Assembly (NCBI RefSeq): GCF_016086655.4
Contig: NC_052142.2
Span: forward strand, 6,824,422 to 6,888,421
DNA length: 64,000 nucleotides
Direction of reading: 5' to 3'
Source: Lepeophtheirus salmonis
Lineage: Eukaryota > Arthropoda > Copepoda > Siphonostomatoida > Caligidae
Part shown: piece after piece, positions 38,305 to 49,435 of the stretch
How positions within the stretch are numbered: the stretch's first letter is position 1
How the letters are laid out: each line of letters begins with the position of its first letter
The notes under the pieces: model-generated
The model's input: only the letters and a program-made list of their open reading frames with translations
The model's database searches: none
Told to the model about the DNA's origin: nothing
Made by a program: the position numbers and the translations under genes

Positions 38305-38559
38305 TGTTATGTATTTAATATCTCCTTACATGTTTTTATCTTCTTGTATATTCGTCTATGTATTATAAGTACTGTGTTTTACGTGTTATAAATAGTATCG
38401 TCTTTTGTAAATATATTAGAGTATAATTAGAATACACATGAGCATATAAACAGTGTTACATTATTCCTCCACGTGAATTCTTCTCCTCATTTCTCTCCGT
38501 CATCCTGGATCTCTCCTATTATAAATAAGTTTGTGTCTCTCCCTCGTCAAGACGCAACA
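38305..38559 (+). repeat. 5' LTR
   Basis: Starts TGTTATG and ends GCAACA. A TATAAATA box lies at 38387-38394, suited to start the element's transcript. Confidence 0.9.
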
Positions 38560-38560
38560 T

Positions 38561-38578
38561 TGGCGACGAGGATGGGAT
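38561..38578 (+). promoter_or_regulatory. Primer binding site, tRNA-Ser(GCU)
   Basis: TGGCGACGAGGATGGGAT, one base after the LTR, is complementary to the CCA-bearing 3' end of tRNA-Ser(GCU). This primer is known from Mag-type gypsy elements. Confidence 0.85.
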
Positions 38579-38928
38579 CAGGATCACGTGACCTCCCTGC
38601 TGTGGGATCGTCGGCGAAGCTAGCCCTGTTGGAGTTGGGTAGCCCTTTTTCGTCGATGGGGAGAACGCTCGTTCGTCTGCGGAAGGCGGAGCAATATGGA
38701 CTGTGCCTCAGTTTGGGCCTTGTGGAGGAAGGAAGATAACCTTGGTCACTTTCAAGAAGTGAAGTGTGTGTCCGGGTCAGGGACCACATAATTAAAAATG
38801 GATTTATTCCTACGCAATTTTGGTTCTCTACTGTTCCTACTCTCCCGTTCACATCATTGGTTAATGGATGTGGAAAGGCCTCTCTTCTGGATCATCCCGA
38901 GTTGGATGAGGGTACATCGAGCAAGATG

Positions 38929-39150
38929 TCTCCCAGGGACGAGCAGGGTGCTCGGGTCCTTAAAACCTCAACAAGGGTGAATGTTATTTCTCCCAGGGAC
39001 GAGCAGGGTGCTCGGGTCCTTTTAAATCTCAACAAGGGTGAATGTTATTTCTCCCAGGGACGAGCAAGGTGCTCGGGTCCTTAAAATCTCAACAAGGGTG
39101 AATGTTATTTCTCCCAGGGACGAGCAAGGTGCTTGGGTCCTTAAAACCTT
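38929..39150 (+). repeat. 60-bp tandem repeat inside the LTR element
   Basis: Copies start at 38929, 38989, 39050 and 39110. Each holds TCTCCCAGGGACGAGCA and GGTGCTCGGGTCCTT, where CGAGCA/TGCTCG forms a small hairpin. The last copy is partial. Confidence 0.9.
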
Positions 39151-39339
39151 TATGAGGAGTATTGTCCTCCTTTCTCCGGTGCGCGTGCTGAGAGCACGGC
39201 ACGTCTATGGAGATAAACTTTTGCAGTACAAGGAAGAATGTTTTGTCCGCGCCTGGACATGGATGGAGCGGATCTATAGGCTGCTATTCATGGAGAGGAA
39301 CCTGTGTACGCACCGCCATAGATTTGGTGCTTGGGGGGG

Positions 39340-39581
39340 TGATATGTATTTAATATCTCCTTACATGTTTTCATCTTCTTGTATATTCGTCTATGTATTA
39401 TAAGTACTGTGTTTTACGTGTTATAAATAGTATCGTGTTTTGTAAATATATTAAGAATACACATGAGCATATAAACAGTGTTACATTCCTCCACGTGAAT
39501 TCTTCTCCTCATTTCTCTCTGTCATCCTGGATCTCTCCTATTATAAATAAGTTTGTGTCTCTCCCTCGTCAAGACGCAACA
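39340..39581 (+). repeat. 3' LTR
   Basis: Starts TGATATG and ends GCAACA, colinear with the 5' LTR with two short deletions relative to it. Confidence 0.9.
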
Positions 39582-39589
39582 AAAATATA

Positions 39590-40200
39590 ACTCTAATTTC
39601 TGAAAAAAGTCAGAAGCAGCACAACTATGAGCCATTTTGTATACTAATTTGAATTATTTAATTAAATCACTGATCGATAAAGGACTTATTTTATAATATC
39701 TGGGCAATACAAAATTAAAATAAGTGAATAGATAATAATAGTAAACATAAATGATAATTTCCTCCACGGCCTCTTCATTCAAAATTATTAAATGTCATAA
39801 CTCATATGTACGTCATACATAAAGTTATTGTATTATTATAAAAGTATAAAGTATTGTATGATCATTTCATGCTTTCTATCCTTATAATAATACATTTGAT
39901 TGATTTTTTGCCCCCAACAATAGCTGAAATGAAATGATGCGACGACAGCGCCCTTAAGCAATCTATAGTTATCTATGATGCAACGCTTCTGGAAAAGTTT
40001 TCCATTTTTAAGCAGAACAATGTTCTTTGAATTAAAATTCATATAATTAGATATTAATTCAAGCCGAAAGTATATGGAAATTGTTTACTAAATAAATAAA
40101 AAACATATTATATACAAATAAAACAATCTTCTTTTTTTCTCGTTAAAATAGACAACAAATATTTTAACTTAAAACAAAATAAAAAAAATATTCATATATT
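39590..40200. other. AT-rich noncoding DNA
   Basis: Between the LTR element and the slo exon. The minus frame at 39836-40042 has no motif. Confidence 0.5.
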
Positions 40201-40203
40201 TAC

Positions 40204-40313
40204 CTGTGAAGAAAAACAACTTTAACATCCACATCTTCACGGTCTTCATGGAGAAAATCTTTCAAAAATGGGAGACAAATTCATATGTTATGTGTCCACA
40301 AACTACAATATAT
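40204..40313 (-). CDS. slo: Slowpoke/BK channel exon: start of RCK1, frameshifted
   Basis: Bounded by acceptor TTGTACTTTTCAG and donor GTAAAT. After one base completing the previous codon it encodes YIVVCGHITYEFVSHF. It then continues in another frame as KDFLHEDREDVDVKVVFLH plus two bases. This is almost the canonical Slo1 RCK1 start (IVVCGHITYESVSHFLKDFLHEDREDVDVEVVFLHR), the Rossmann-fold beta strand and helix of the calcium-sensing gating ring. The exon is 110 bases; 111 would keep frame. One T is missing from a T run at about 40262-40266. It is either a pseudogenising lesion or a homopolymer sequencing error. Phases match the exons at 26437 and 30457. Confidence 0.85.
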
Positions 40314-40319
40314 CTGAAA

Positions 40320-42440
40320 AGTACAATAAATATAAACACTTTGTATTAAAATAGTTTTATAAATATGCAAATTCAAATGATTTCAGAAGTCAATTATCTA
40401 TTTTCGCTTATATTGTGCTCTTTATGGAATTATTTAGTAACTAGATTGAAAAGTATAATTTATTTCCACGAGCCTTGCTTTGGATTTAGATTGTAGGTTT
40501 GCCCGGTATTACCTGGAACATAAATAAAATAAAATTAATTGTGAATTCTTCTGCTTCATATTAAAGATAGAGTAATGATCGTAAAATTCAAAGAATTATT
40601 ATCGCAGCATGTTATCATGTATCCTTGTTCACTTTTTTTTTTTTGAAGGAGACTATAAGTTTAGATAAGAAAAAAGGAAGAGCACCGACCGTTTAATTGT
40701 TTTTCGCTTAGAGGTCATGTTATGTTGAAAAAAAATTGCCTTATTCTTTCTTCCTTTTTCCTTGGCTAAACTTCATATCTTGCCTAAAACTTATAATCTC
40801 CTCTCATAAAAGTGTGCAAAAATTCATACTGATATGCATCGAGGATAGTTTTAGAATTTTAGGGTCTTTATTTTATATGACGTAGTCGCTTGTTAGTTAA
40901 AAAATTCGTTTTTACAAAAAATGCTATTTTAAGGCCCTGATAGCTTTAAAGACCAAAAAATTGTTGAACCGTCTCTAGACCCGCAAGAAAGTACATGATT
41001 TTTTTTAACAAAATCCATTCTTAGGTTTACCCTTGAATCCCAGTCACCCCCATACCCAGATATTCCCATTTAATATATATAAATGATGAAGGAATGAAGT
41101 ATGTATTTGTATACTAATTTTACAGTTTTGTGTATCTTATGATATGATCTTATGATGTATGCTCAATTTTGTTGAAAATTTGAATAAATCATTCAATAAA
41201 CTGCATTAGATTTGTAGTGTATAAACATTATATATAAGGATATAATTCAAGTCACTGGAATATATATTGTCTCTCAGAATCACCATTATTTTATTGACAT
41301 CTCATTCAATCTCACGCGTTATTTATTACACAAGGTTAGTTAGTTTATTTTTTTCATTTTTATAGATAAATTTTTAAATTAATTGTTATGTCAATACATA
41401 TCCTTTTATTATACATTTAATTTATATCACACTGGATATATCTAGACTTTTCTGCTTGTTTTATCAACAAAAACCAGTATTTTGTCGATTTTATAATAAA
41501 ATAAATATATTTTTGGGTCTTAATTAATTTACTGGGATCTGTTTTGACTTCAACTTAGAAAAAATTATATGACCATGCTTCTAGTTGCTATTGATTGAAT
41601 ATATTGAAGATTATAACGGTCATAATTTTTATTACAAATTACATTGTATTGCAATTGCAACTTGTCAAAAGCTAAAATTTTTGTCGTAGTCAGGTATTTT
41701 GAAGTAAAAAATGAATAATATAACATTTTAGAAACTTATTTTAGATATAACATTGTGTCATTAGTTGGAAGGTTATTAATAATATTAAATACTCCCCAAA
41801 TTAAAAAAAAATGAATACAAAAGAAGAACGTCATATAATCATTTCATAACTGAAGCTGTGATGTATAAAATATGTCATGCTGGTATTTAAAAAGAAAATA
41901 ACTTGAAAATTAACGTTGCATTCGTGACTATTTGAAGAATGTTTGGAAGGAGAACAGCTTAGCTGTCATAACTTTTTATCAGATCAGCTACAAGCGGCCG
42001 TAGGAGGAAGGAAATAAACTAAAATACCACTCCGTATATAGCAAGGTTATAAAGACTTGAATTATAACGTTGCCAAGTCACAGTTCTATTTCGAGTCCAA
42101 CAAGGACTTACACTTATAACTTTACAACAAATCCTAATAGATAAACAAAGATAGAAATATTGCAAAAAAATTAGGTGCAACCAAATAGAACATCTTTGAG
42201 CATTTGGAAAAATATATAGTAATATTGTTTAAGTGACATATTAGCTGTTGATTTTGATTTCTAATAATAATACGCCATAGTACTGTTGACATTTTATAAT
42301 ACCTATTAATATTATAACATAACAACTCATTCAGCTCAAAATTAAGATCAGTAACTTTTGACGTAGTCCTGGTGACTAACAAACCAACATAGAAAAAAAT
42401 TTAACCTCCCTTTCAGTTCGTTGGCGGATGTAAAAATGCT
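40320..42440. other. AT-rich DNA with small features
   Basis: At 40465-40520 a minus-strand acceptor-like TTATGTTCCAG precedes NTGQTYNLNPKQGSWK and a stop, a possible short terminal exon. At 40645-40805 an imperfect inverted repeat pairs GGAGACTATAAGTTTA with a diverged complement. Around 41950-42100 sequence resembles the reverse of the repeat at 5300/25090. No gene is firm. Confidence 0.35.
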
Positions 42441-42469
42441 AAATAATTACAAGCAAGGATAATGTGTGG

Positions 42470-43070
42470 ATGAAATTGGAACAGTTTCAACGTTTTAATT
42501 TTCGAATCAGTGTGATTTACTCAGAGCTCAAACCAGATCATTATTAGGCAGGCAACTAAATACAATTTCGTAATATAATAAACCAAAAAAAATTACTTAT
42601 TTCTCCATTATATTGAATTTAATTAATCTCCTTTGATTTTGAAATAAGAAATCTTTACGTCGCTCCTCGTTGCATCCATCCAGGGAGCACTATATAAATG
42701 GCGTATTCGTACATTTGCAGAAAGAACATTGGTTGACATAATCAATCCTCTTTAGCATTTCTACTAAGCTAACAAAACTCTTTGATTTCACTAATTATTG
42801 CCATGGATAGTGAACTAATTATTCGAACAAACAACTTTATATTTTAGAATCTATCGCATTTATTCCTGAGAAACGTTTGTTTGCAAAGAAGAATCCACCA
42901 ATTCATCAACTCGCCTCCTTTTCCCTTTTCTTCGGAAAGAATTCCTAGATGAGTTTAAGCCAGTCTCTCCTCATCTTCATTTGGATGGTCATTTAAAATT
43001 AGTTCAACCCTTGGAATAGGTTTTTAGTGGCCAAGGAATTTATAAAGACCTATTAAGTTGTTGAATGATT
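42470..43070 (+). repeat. Dispersed repeat family 1, copy b
   Basis: Collinear with 4200-5040 and 48950-49365; the GGGAGCACTATATA landmark is at 42689 and AAACTCTTTGATTT at 42774. Confidence 0.7.
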
Positions 43071-43154
43071 GGAATTTAATGTATTGTTGTTCATTCAAGC
43101 AGTATTCAAGTGCAGTATTGAATATAATTAATTTTATTAGTCAAATGCCTTAAA

Positions 43155-43400
43155 AAAGTTCCCCCTCCGCCTGGATTGGAATTTATTGGATCTGCATCTA
43201 TCCATTTTCCCAAAGAGTTCATATTTTTTCATTTGGATATCCTAGCAACAATCCTTCTGATCTTCTCTTCATGTTCTGTTCAAGGGATCTTGTCTTGGTG
43301 TGCATCACTCGGTGTATCTCATCTTCTTTAATGGAAGGATCGTTCATTGTGTAGATGCCCTTCCCATCAAGGTCTGTGATAGTAACTTCTGACCTCGTGA
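43155..43400 (-). pseudogene. Coding relic with one frameshift, unidentified
   Basis: The minus strand reads SEVTITDLDGKGIYTMNDPS, then EDEIHRVMHTKTRSLEQNM and GLLLGYPNEK, then a stop. A one-base shift continues as SLGKWIDADPINSNPGGGG. Balanced codon use argues that it was coding. TDLDGKGIYTMNDPS faintly recalls the DLQGxG...TDPxI block of alpha-kinases, too weak for a call. No splice sites were settled. Confidence 0.35.
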
Positions 43401-43571
43401 ATCATTGCCTTTATACTCAAAAATACATATATTCCTACAAATCTTCTGTAGAATAATCGTATACTGCTATATGAACTAATCAGTTCCATAAAAAGACAGA
43501 ATAAACATTTTTAATCATGAATCATGAGAGAATAATAGCTATATATTCGTCGGTACCAAGATTAATAAAAA

Positions 43572-43855
43572 TACAAGGTTAGATCATCATGTAATCGGTC
43601 TTAATAGAATTTTCAATCTGATGTATTGTACCGACTGCTAGGCAAGACAGGTATATTTTGACAAAACACACAACCAACCATAGTCTATGACGTCATTATT
43701 GCTAGAATGTTCACTTTAATGTATCGTACCAACTGCTGGGCAAGAACAAACGACTTTGACAAAACACTCAACCACTCATCTACTATGACGTCATTATTAA
43801 GAGCGTGGTGGAAGTCAAACATCAGTCGTACACGCGTTATTGTCTTAACCTTGTA
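43572..43855. mobile_element. MITE with TACAAGGTTA ends and TA duplication
   Basis: CAAGGTTA at 43574 and TAACCTTG ending at 43853 form terminal inverted repeats flanked by TA on both sides, as expected for Tc1/mariner-type insertion. The inside is two ~100-bp tandem near-copies (TGTAyyGTACCrACTGCTrGGCAAG ... CTATGACGTCATTATT). Confidence 0.7.
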
Positions 43856-44369
43856 TTTATATTAACCATGAGTCGATGGAATAGATGTATATTTAGATAT
43901 TATTTCTTTCCCTTATATTTTTGTAGATTTTTTGTCTGACCGCTCTTTGCCTTAAGTCCTTTACTTTAGTCTTATTACTGAATACATAGAAAATATCTAG
44001 TTGTACTAGTCAAAGAAAACGAACACACGTAAAAAGAATCTCTCCTGGCTCAATATTAGGAATAGAAAAACATAGAGAAAATAACTTTTTTTTTTTAAAT
44101 AGAAAATGAAGAAAGGTTGACGTATGTTTTTATTTTATTTTTATTCATTCTTTAATAAACCGTACAGCTGTTAACATCTAGCTCTGAATGATGAATTCCC
44201 GCCTAATGTTTTATTACTATTTTTAAATGCATAATAAGATAATAACATAAATGTTTTCTCCCAAAAAAATAGTATAACAAGCAGTTGATGTTAAGTTTGG
44301 TCTTAATTCAGAAGTACAATATGTCTCTCTTGCGTATTTTCCTTGCGCTCTAAGAAATGCCCGCCTTAT

Positions 44370-44830
44370 TCATCATAGATATCCCTGTATAATGTGTAAA
44401 TTGTCGAAATTCTTGTGAGCAAACGTTTAAAAAAAGTATAAGTTGATAACATTATAACTCTTTTTCTATAATTGAAACGTATTAGCAAGCAAAGAGCACG
44501 ATAGTGTTTACTATTATCCTTGCCATCAGATATGTTATCTAGCAAAGTTGCCAAAATACCCTTTTCCTTTAGATTTACGAAGATTTAGACAATTTTTACA
44601 TCCCTAATAATGTGTAAAGTTGGGAAAATTGTTTTAACTGTGGTGAACGTAAATTTAAAAAAAAGAAGTGTATGTTGGGAAAATAAACATATGAATGCTC
44701 TTATAAATTATTAGTCCCTATATAAAAATTATAACATATCAGGAACAAAGAGTATTACAATTTATATTGATATCTGTCAGTAGATATGTCGTATCTGAAA
44801 GTTTGCATATTTTTATTTCATTTTCTTAGA
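44370..44830 (+). repeat. Dispersed repeat family 2, tandem pair
   Basis: Two units about 220 bases apart begin ACATCCCTAATAATGTGTAAA or a close variant and include CATCAGATATGTT. They match 5700-6060. Confidence 0.6.
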
Positions 44831-45890
44831 CGTGGTTTTAACGTGCACCACTATTTTGCTAATACTCACGAGCCATAATTGCAATACTAAAAAAAAGTGT
44901 CGATAAATAAGCGTCAATACTTATTTTAATAATTTCATTATAATTAAATATCCTCGTAGATATGCGAGCACCACTTGTTTAGGATAACGTATCTCTTCTT
45001 TTTCCCTAATTCTTAGATAACTTGGAAGTATTTTAATTTTTCATGAATGATGCTACAAGGGTTTGTTATTCTAAATATATTGAAATTTTATTACTATAGC
45101 TTATATATAATACTTATGTTCTGAGAATACTTATCTTTTAAATTATTATATTTACAAATGAATCATCCCGTCTCCTATTTTATTCAAGTAGAATTGTAGT
45201 GTCTAGAAGAGCGGTATGACTTAACATTGACTAATTGAACATATAAACTTTATCACAAATTAATAGATTAATATTGACTCATTTTGTAAATCCTTTTATA
45301 TATATATATTCTAATAAATAATAGAAATATCATAAATTGCAAGATACGATTCAAGTTTAATAAAATGTAACATTTGTGATAAAGTGATATGCATCATAAG
45401 GACATAAACCTAAAGAAAAATTAATTATCATATTGGAAAAGGCCATTAATGCATTAATGGACTCTCTGAATAATTGGTGTTATGGTCATTAAATATTTCA
45501 ACTAATTGTAAAATTTTTAAGAAATCTCATTCTATATTTTCATAATCATTATTTCAATTGAACATCGACATAATGTTATTATTATTAGTAATTAAAGTTT
45601 ATTAGCTGTTTTATATAATATGCTTATTTGACTTCTTTGTTTCATATGCCTGCAAAACAGTACAAAAAATGTTATAAGATATTTTTTCCTTCACATTAGT
45701 TTCCTAAATATCTAACCATTCAAGAATATGGAAGGCCGCTATTCTTAAGCAATAGGTATTTTGTAATATACTAATAAAATTTTAGATCATATAAAACATA
45801 TTGTTGGATATAAAAATATTTGTGTAAATGTTTTTTTTGTAAAATCATGATATTAATTTTAGAAATGGTATTAATATTACGTATATTTTT
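44831..45890. other. AT-rich noncoding DNA
   Basis: Nothing beyond low-complexity sequence is seen. Confidence 0.5.
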
Positions 45891-45899
45891 GATTTTACT

Positions 45900-46460
45900 T
45901 AAGTAAATCGCTATGCCATCACAAAGTCAATGGACTCACAATGTTGGCAAATATTAAGAAATAACTTGTAGGAAATGATAATCTTCTTGTTTTAGATGAA
46001 ATTATGATCAATGACTGCAGTACTGATAAATTGCCTTTACTTAATAAATTTGAAAGATGTTAAAGAAGCTGACAATAGAATAAGTATCGAAATCGAAAGT
46101 ATTAGCAACATTTTTGGCTCCAATTTCTGTAGTGACACACTTAATGTTTTTATTATTGATGGTGCAGCTTAATGTATAAAAGCAGTCTAAAAACCTTAAG
46201 CGATATTTTTCTGTTATATTGTAAGTCACTTGTCTCGCTCATGGTCTAAACATAATAGCAACACTCTGTCATAATAACTTCGAAAATATCAACTCTCTTA
46301 TCTCTGAAAAAAAACAACTTTGTTTTTTAATTGTGGGGATCAAAAACGATTGATTACTACTCAAATCCCTTCAATTCAGTCTTAATGGTATGGATGATAA
46401 AAGTGTTGTAATTAATAAATAAGTAGCGATAATGTTATCCATTCATGACTTATAAGACCT
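45900..46460 (+). mobile_element. hAT-like (BED-finger family) transposase relic
   Basis: Broken plus-strand frames contain MINDCSTDKLPLLNKFE, a VFIIDGAA block equivalent to the family's SDAAxYM.KAG region near 46145, a HLSRSWS piece resembling the CLAHALHR block near 46225, and LKKNNFVF near 46300. Order and spacing fit the middle of a CGGBP1-associated hAT-like transposase. This is the part missing from the copies at 9560 and 15190. Many stops; dead. Confidence 0.5.
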
Positions 46461-47740
46461 TTGCTATAAGGAAATGTGTAACCAAAACTTAAATGTATAC
46501 TGATTAATGAGGCCACGACACGTTTTCGTCGATGTTGTCATCAATAAAACCTTCATATAACAATCAATATTCGAAACTACGGAATTCTGTAGTCACGAAA
46601 GACGCACGCCTTTTTTTTCACGATACAGAATGGGTGGAATATTTTTTATTTTTTTATGAAATTAACAAAAAAATTATTTAATCAACCTTCTACATAACTT
46701 AACATAAAAATTATATGTTTTGTTAATTTTGTAGAATAGAACTATATAAATAAATAGGCATTTTATATTAGTCTAGATTTTATTGATTAGAAGATAGTTT
46801 AATCATTTCTAGTTTTTTTATATGTAGACAATCATAGTTTTTTTTTTATTTGACTTCCTTCCTGTCCATAAAATTTCTTCCAAAAAACTCAACTCTTTGA
46901 GTAGTAAATATTTCATCCCTAAGAGAACAACTCTCTTATATATCCTATACGAGATTATAGTATACTTCTTATACATTACTCTGGAGTTTTGAATTATGGG
47001 CATGAGTATAATTTCAATCAAAATTATGTCTTTGTAATAAAATTTAGAGGTAAAAAAATTAAGAAAAATTATATTTTTCATAAACACATCAACCTGTGAT
47101 GACCATGCTATGAACCGGAACTTCGTGGATTTACTCGGTTGAAATTATTAAAAATCTTTTTATTTAACAAATACGGAAAAGATAAACTATCCTTTGTTTG
47201 ATATTATTCACCTTGTTAAGTCCCTCTAAAAAAAAAAAAAGATTGAGATCCTTTGTTAAAATAATCAACTTGATTATACTATGAATGAGATCAAATCACT
47301 CATCTCTAAAACCTATATGAAAATCATTCAATGGGGATCTTCACATAAACGAACAAGTTTGCCTCAATCAATAGATTTTGCTCTCTTTAATATACATATA
47401 TATTTACAAAGTTGGCAGAAGTATTCGGAAAACTTTAAGTAGATCATTATGGAAAATCTCCCAGCACTAAATCTTCCTTTAAAGGATTTTCAACACCAGT
47501 AAAAGTATATTGTTTTTTATTGTCTAATATATATCATAATCATTATGCAAAAACTTGCAATGTCGGAACATCTCTCTTGATATCTACCTGGGATTGTATA
47601 CCATTAAATCAAGAATACTATTTTAATAACCTCTAAATGAAATTATCGTGATAAATCTAAATTTTTCGATTTTGTTAGAAGAAGAAGCCTAATTTATTTT
47701 CTGAAATTAATTTATCTTGCTTGCATGAGTAGTTCAAAGC
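46461..47740. other. AT-rich noncoding DNA
   Basis: The 89-codon minus frame at 46818-47087 is hydrophobic and AT-driven with no family signature. Confidence 0.45.
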
Positions 47741-47789
47741 TTCAAAATGATATTTTTGGAAGAAAGATTGCCTCATGTATTTATTTCGA

Positions 47790-47965
47790 TTCTAGGACAA
47801 TTGGCCGAAAACATTTTTGCCGAAAGACAATTGCTTACACACATTTTGCCTAACGGACAATTCGCCAAAGAACAATTTGCTGAATGTGCGTTATGCCGAA
47901 TGACAATTTGCCGAACTGACATTTCGGCGAAAAATTATTTGGGACATTTGGCCGAAAGATAATAT
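47790..47965 (+). repeat. GCCGAA minisatellite
   Basis: About nine or ten degenerate units of GGACAATTTGCCGAA-type sequence, 15-20 bases each. The 71-codon frame at 47747 is simply the translation of this repeat. Confidence 0.85.
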
Positions 47966-47969
47966 TTAA

Positions 47970-48940
47970 TAAATACTATATTGATATATGGGATTGCATG
48001 TTTCACCATTTATTTCGTGCTCAAAAATATTTCATTCGTTTCTAAAAGAAATAGTTAAACTTTGTACAATATCCTGTTCAATATGATCAGTAACTCGCAC
48101 ATTACATTATTGTTTCTCTACTTATATTTCAAAAATTGTATCAAAATTTTTAACGTGATGAAGTATTTTTGCGTTGTTGGTAAATGATACGACAGTAAAA
48201 CTGTTACAGATTTTTATTCAACTTAACCGATGATTTACCTTCCCAATAATATTTTCACCATTATATCACAAATAAAATCTAGCCTTTAAAAGTAATAATT
48301 AAATTAAAATATGTTAAATGAACAACAAAAGTAGTTAGTAACAAATTTGTAACTCGTTTGTATATGAAATAAATTATTAAGGTAAGGGATTTATATAGTT
48401 AGAATAAGTTAAGCAGTGTATGAATTTAACATTGTGGAACATTTTGAAAAGTCTAATTAATGTATCGATCAATAGCTTAAGAAAAGAAAAATTTTCATAT
48501 TAGTAATTTTTCATTTTGTTGTTGCAGGAAAAGGGTAGTAAGCCTCTTTATTTGAGTGCAATTTTTTATTTTTTCATTCCTAGTAGTTTTAAAGTGGATT
48601 CGCTGGATTGCTTGCCTTCATATCATTTCTTCTTTTTCTGTTATTATCATCCTTCAGTCCACTTTTACGGCAATAGCTCCAATAATACTAGATAAAGGTT
48701 AGGCAACAAGAAAATGGCTAGGCAAGAAGATTTATTAAATAAATTTATCTCTTTTTCTATTTCTGGTGACGTCGATGGGACGAGTCTTGGTTATTGAAAC
48801 TACATAAATTTAAAAACTAAAAGGTTTTTTTTTTTATGTATTTAGGTTTCAGGTATTTCCTTATGATTTCTCCTCCGTTAAGCAAAAATAAATAAATAAT
48901 AATAATAACAAATTAAAACGTGAGGAAATTATAAGAAAAT
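47970..48940. other. Noncoding stretch
   Basis: No gene or repeat boundary is supported. Confidence 0.45.
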
Positions 48941-48949
48941 AGGAAGTGC

Positions 48950-49365
48950 ATATGGGATTGGAACGGTTTCGACGGCTTAATGTTGAAATATGTATGATTT
49001 ACTCACAGTTTGAACTTTATCATTGTAAGGTAGTTAAATACAATTACGTCATATAATAAACACGGAAGCAAAACACAAACATTACAGATTACTTAGTTAT
49101 ATTGAAATTTAATTATGATTTGTCTTCAGGAATTAAAGGAATCTTTTCATTGCTCCTCATTATATCCGTCCAGTTCAATGAAGAACGTTCATTTACCAAG
49201 AAGAATCCATCTATTAGTATCCTTGTCTTAATCATCCTGTTTTAAAAAAAAAAGAGTATATTGATAAGTTTGGACTTCTCTTCATTCAGATGGTAATGTA
49301 AAATAAATTAAATCCTCGAAATCTGTTTCATTAGTGACCAAAGACTGACTCACGAAGATAAAGAA
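48950..49365 (+). repeat. Dispersed repeat family 1, copy c
   Basis: Collinear with copies a and b but missing the central GGAGCACTATATA part. Confidence 0.6.
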
Positions 49366-49374
49366 TACCTTACT

Positions 49375-49435
49375 ATGTTAACGCAATTATTGAATTCATA
49401 TCCGTCTCCGATTTCTACATAGTCCCTGAAATATA
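49375..49435 (-). other. Candidate small exon with CUB-like motif
   Basis: On the minus strand, acceptor TTTTATATTTCAG is followed by DYVEIGDGYEFNNCVNI and a possible donor (GTAAGG). DYVEIxDG is typical of CUB domains, but the segment is only about 18 codons and sits at a repeat edge. Confidence 0.25.

Larger units (their letters stand above)
38305..39581 (+). mobile_element. Complete non-autonomous LTR retrotransposon (TRIM-like)
   Basis: A 1277-bp element flanked by a 5-bp target duplication AAAAT (38300-38304 and 39582-39586). The two LTRs are 255 and 242 bp and differ by about five substitutions plus 10-bp and 3-bp indels. The primer site at 38561 matches the 3' end of tRNA-Ser(GCU) including CCA. 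A G-rich polypurine-like tract (39331-39339) abuts the 3' LTR. The 780-bp interior encodes no gag or pol; its short frames are repeat-driven. It must have been mobilised in trans by a gypsy-type relative. Low LTR divergence suggests fairly recent insertion. Confidence 0.92.

Noticed and set aside
38473..39403. Overlapping frames of 60-121 codons on both strands
   Set aside because: They lie in the LTR and tandem repeats of the non-autonomous element and show no gag or pol motif.
47747..47962. 71-codon plus frame
   Set aside because: Translation of the GCCGAA minisatellite, not a gene.
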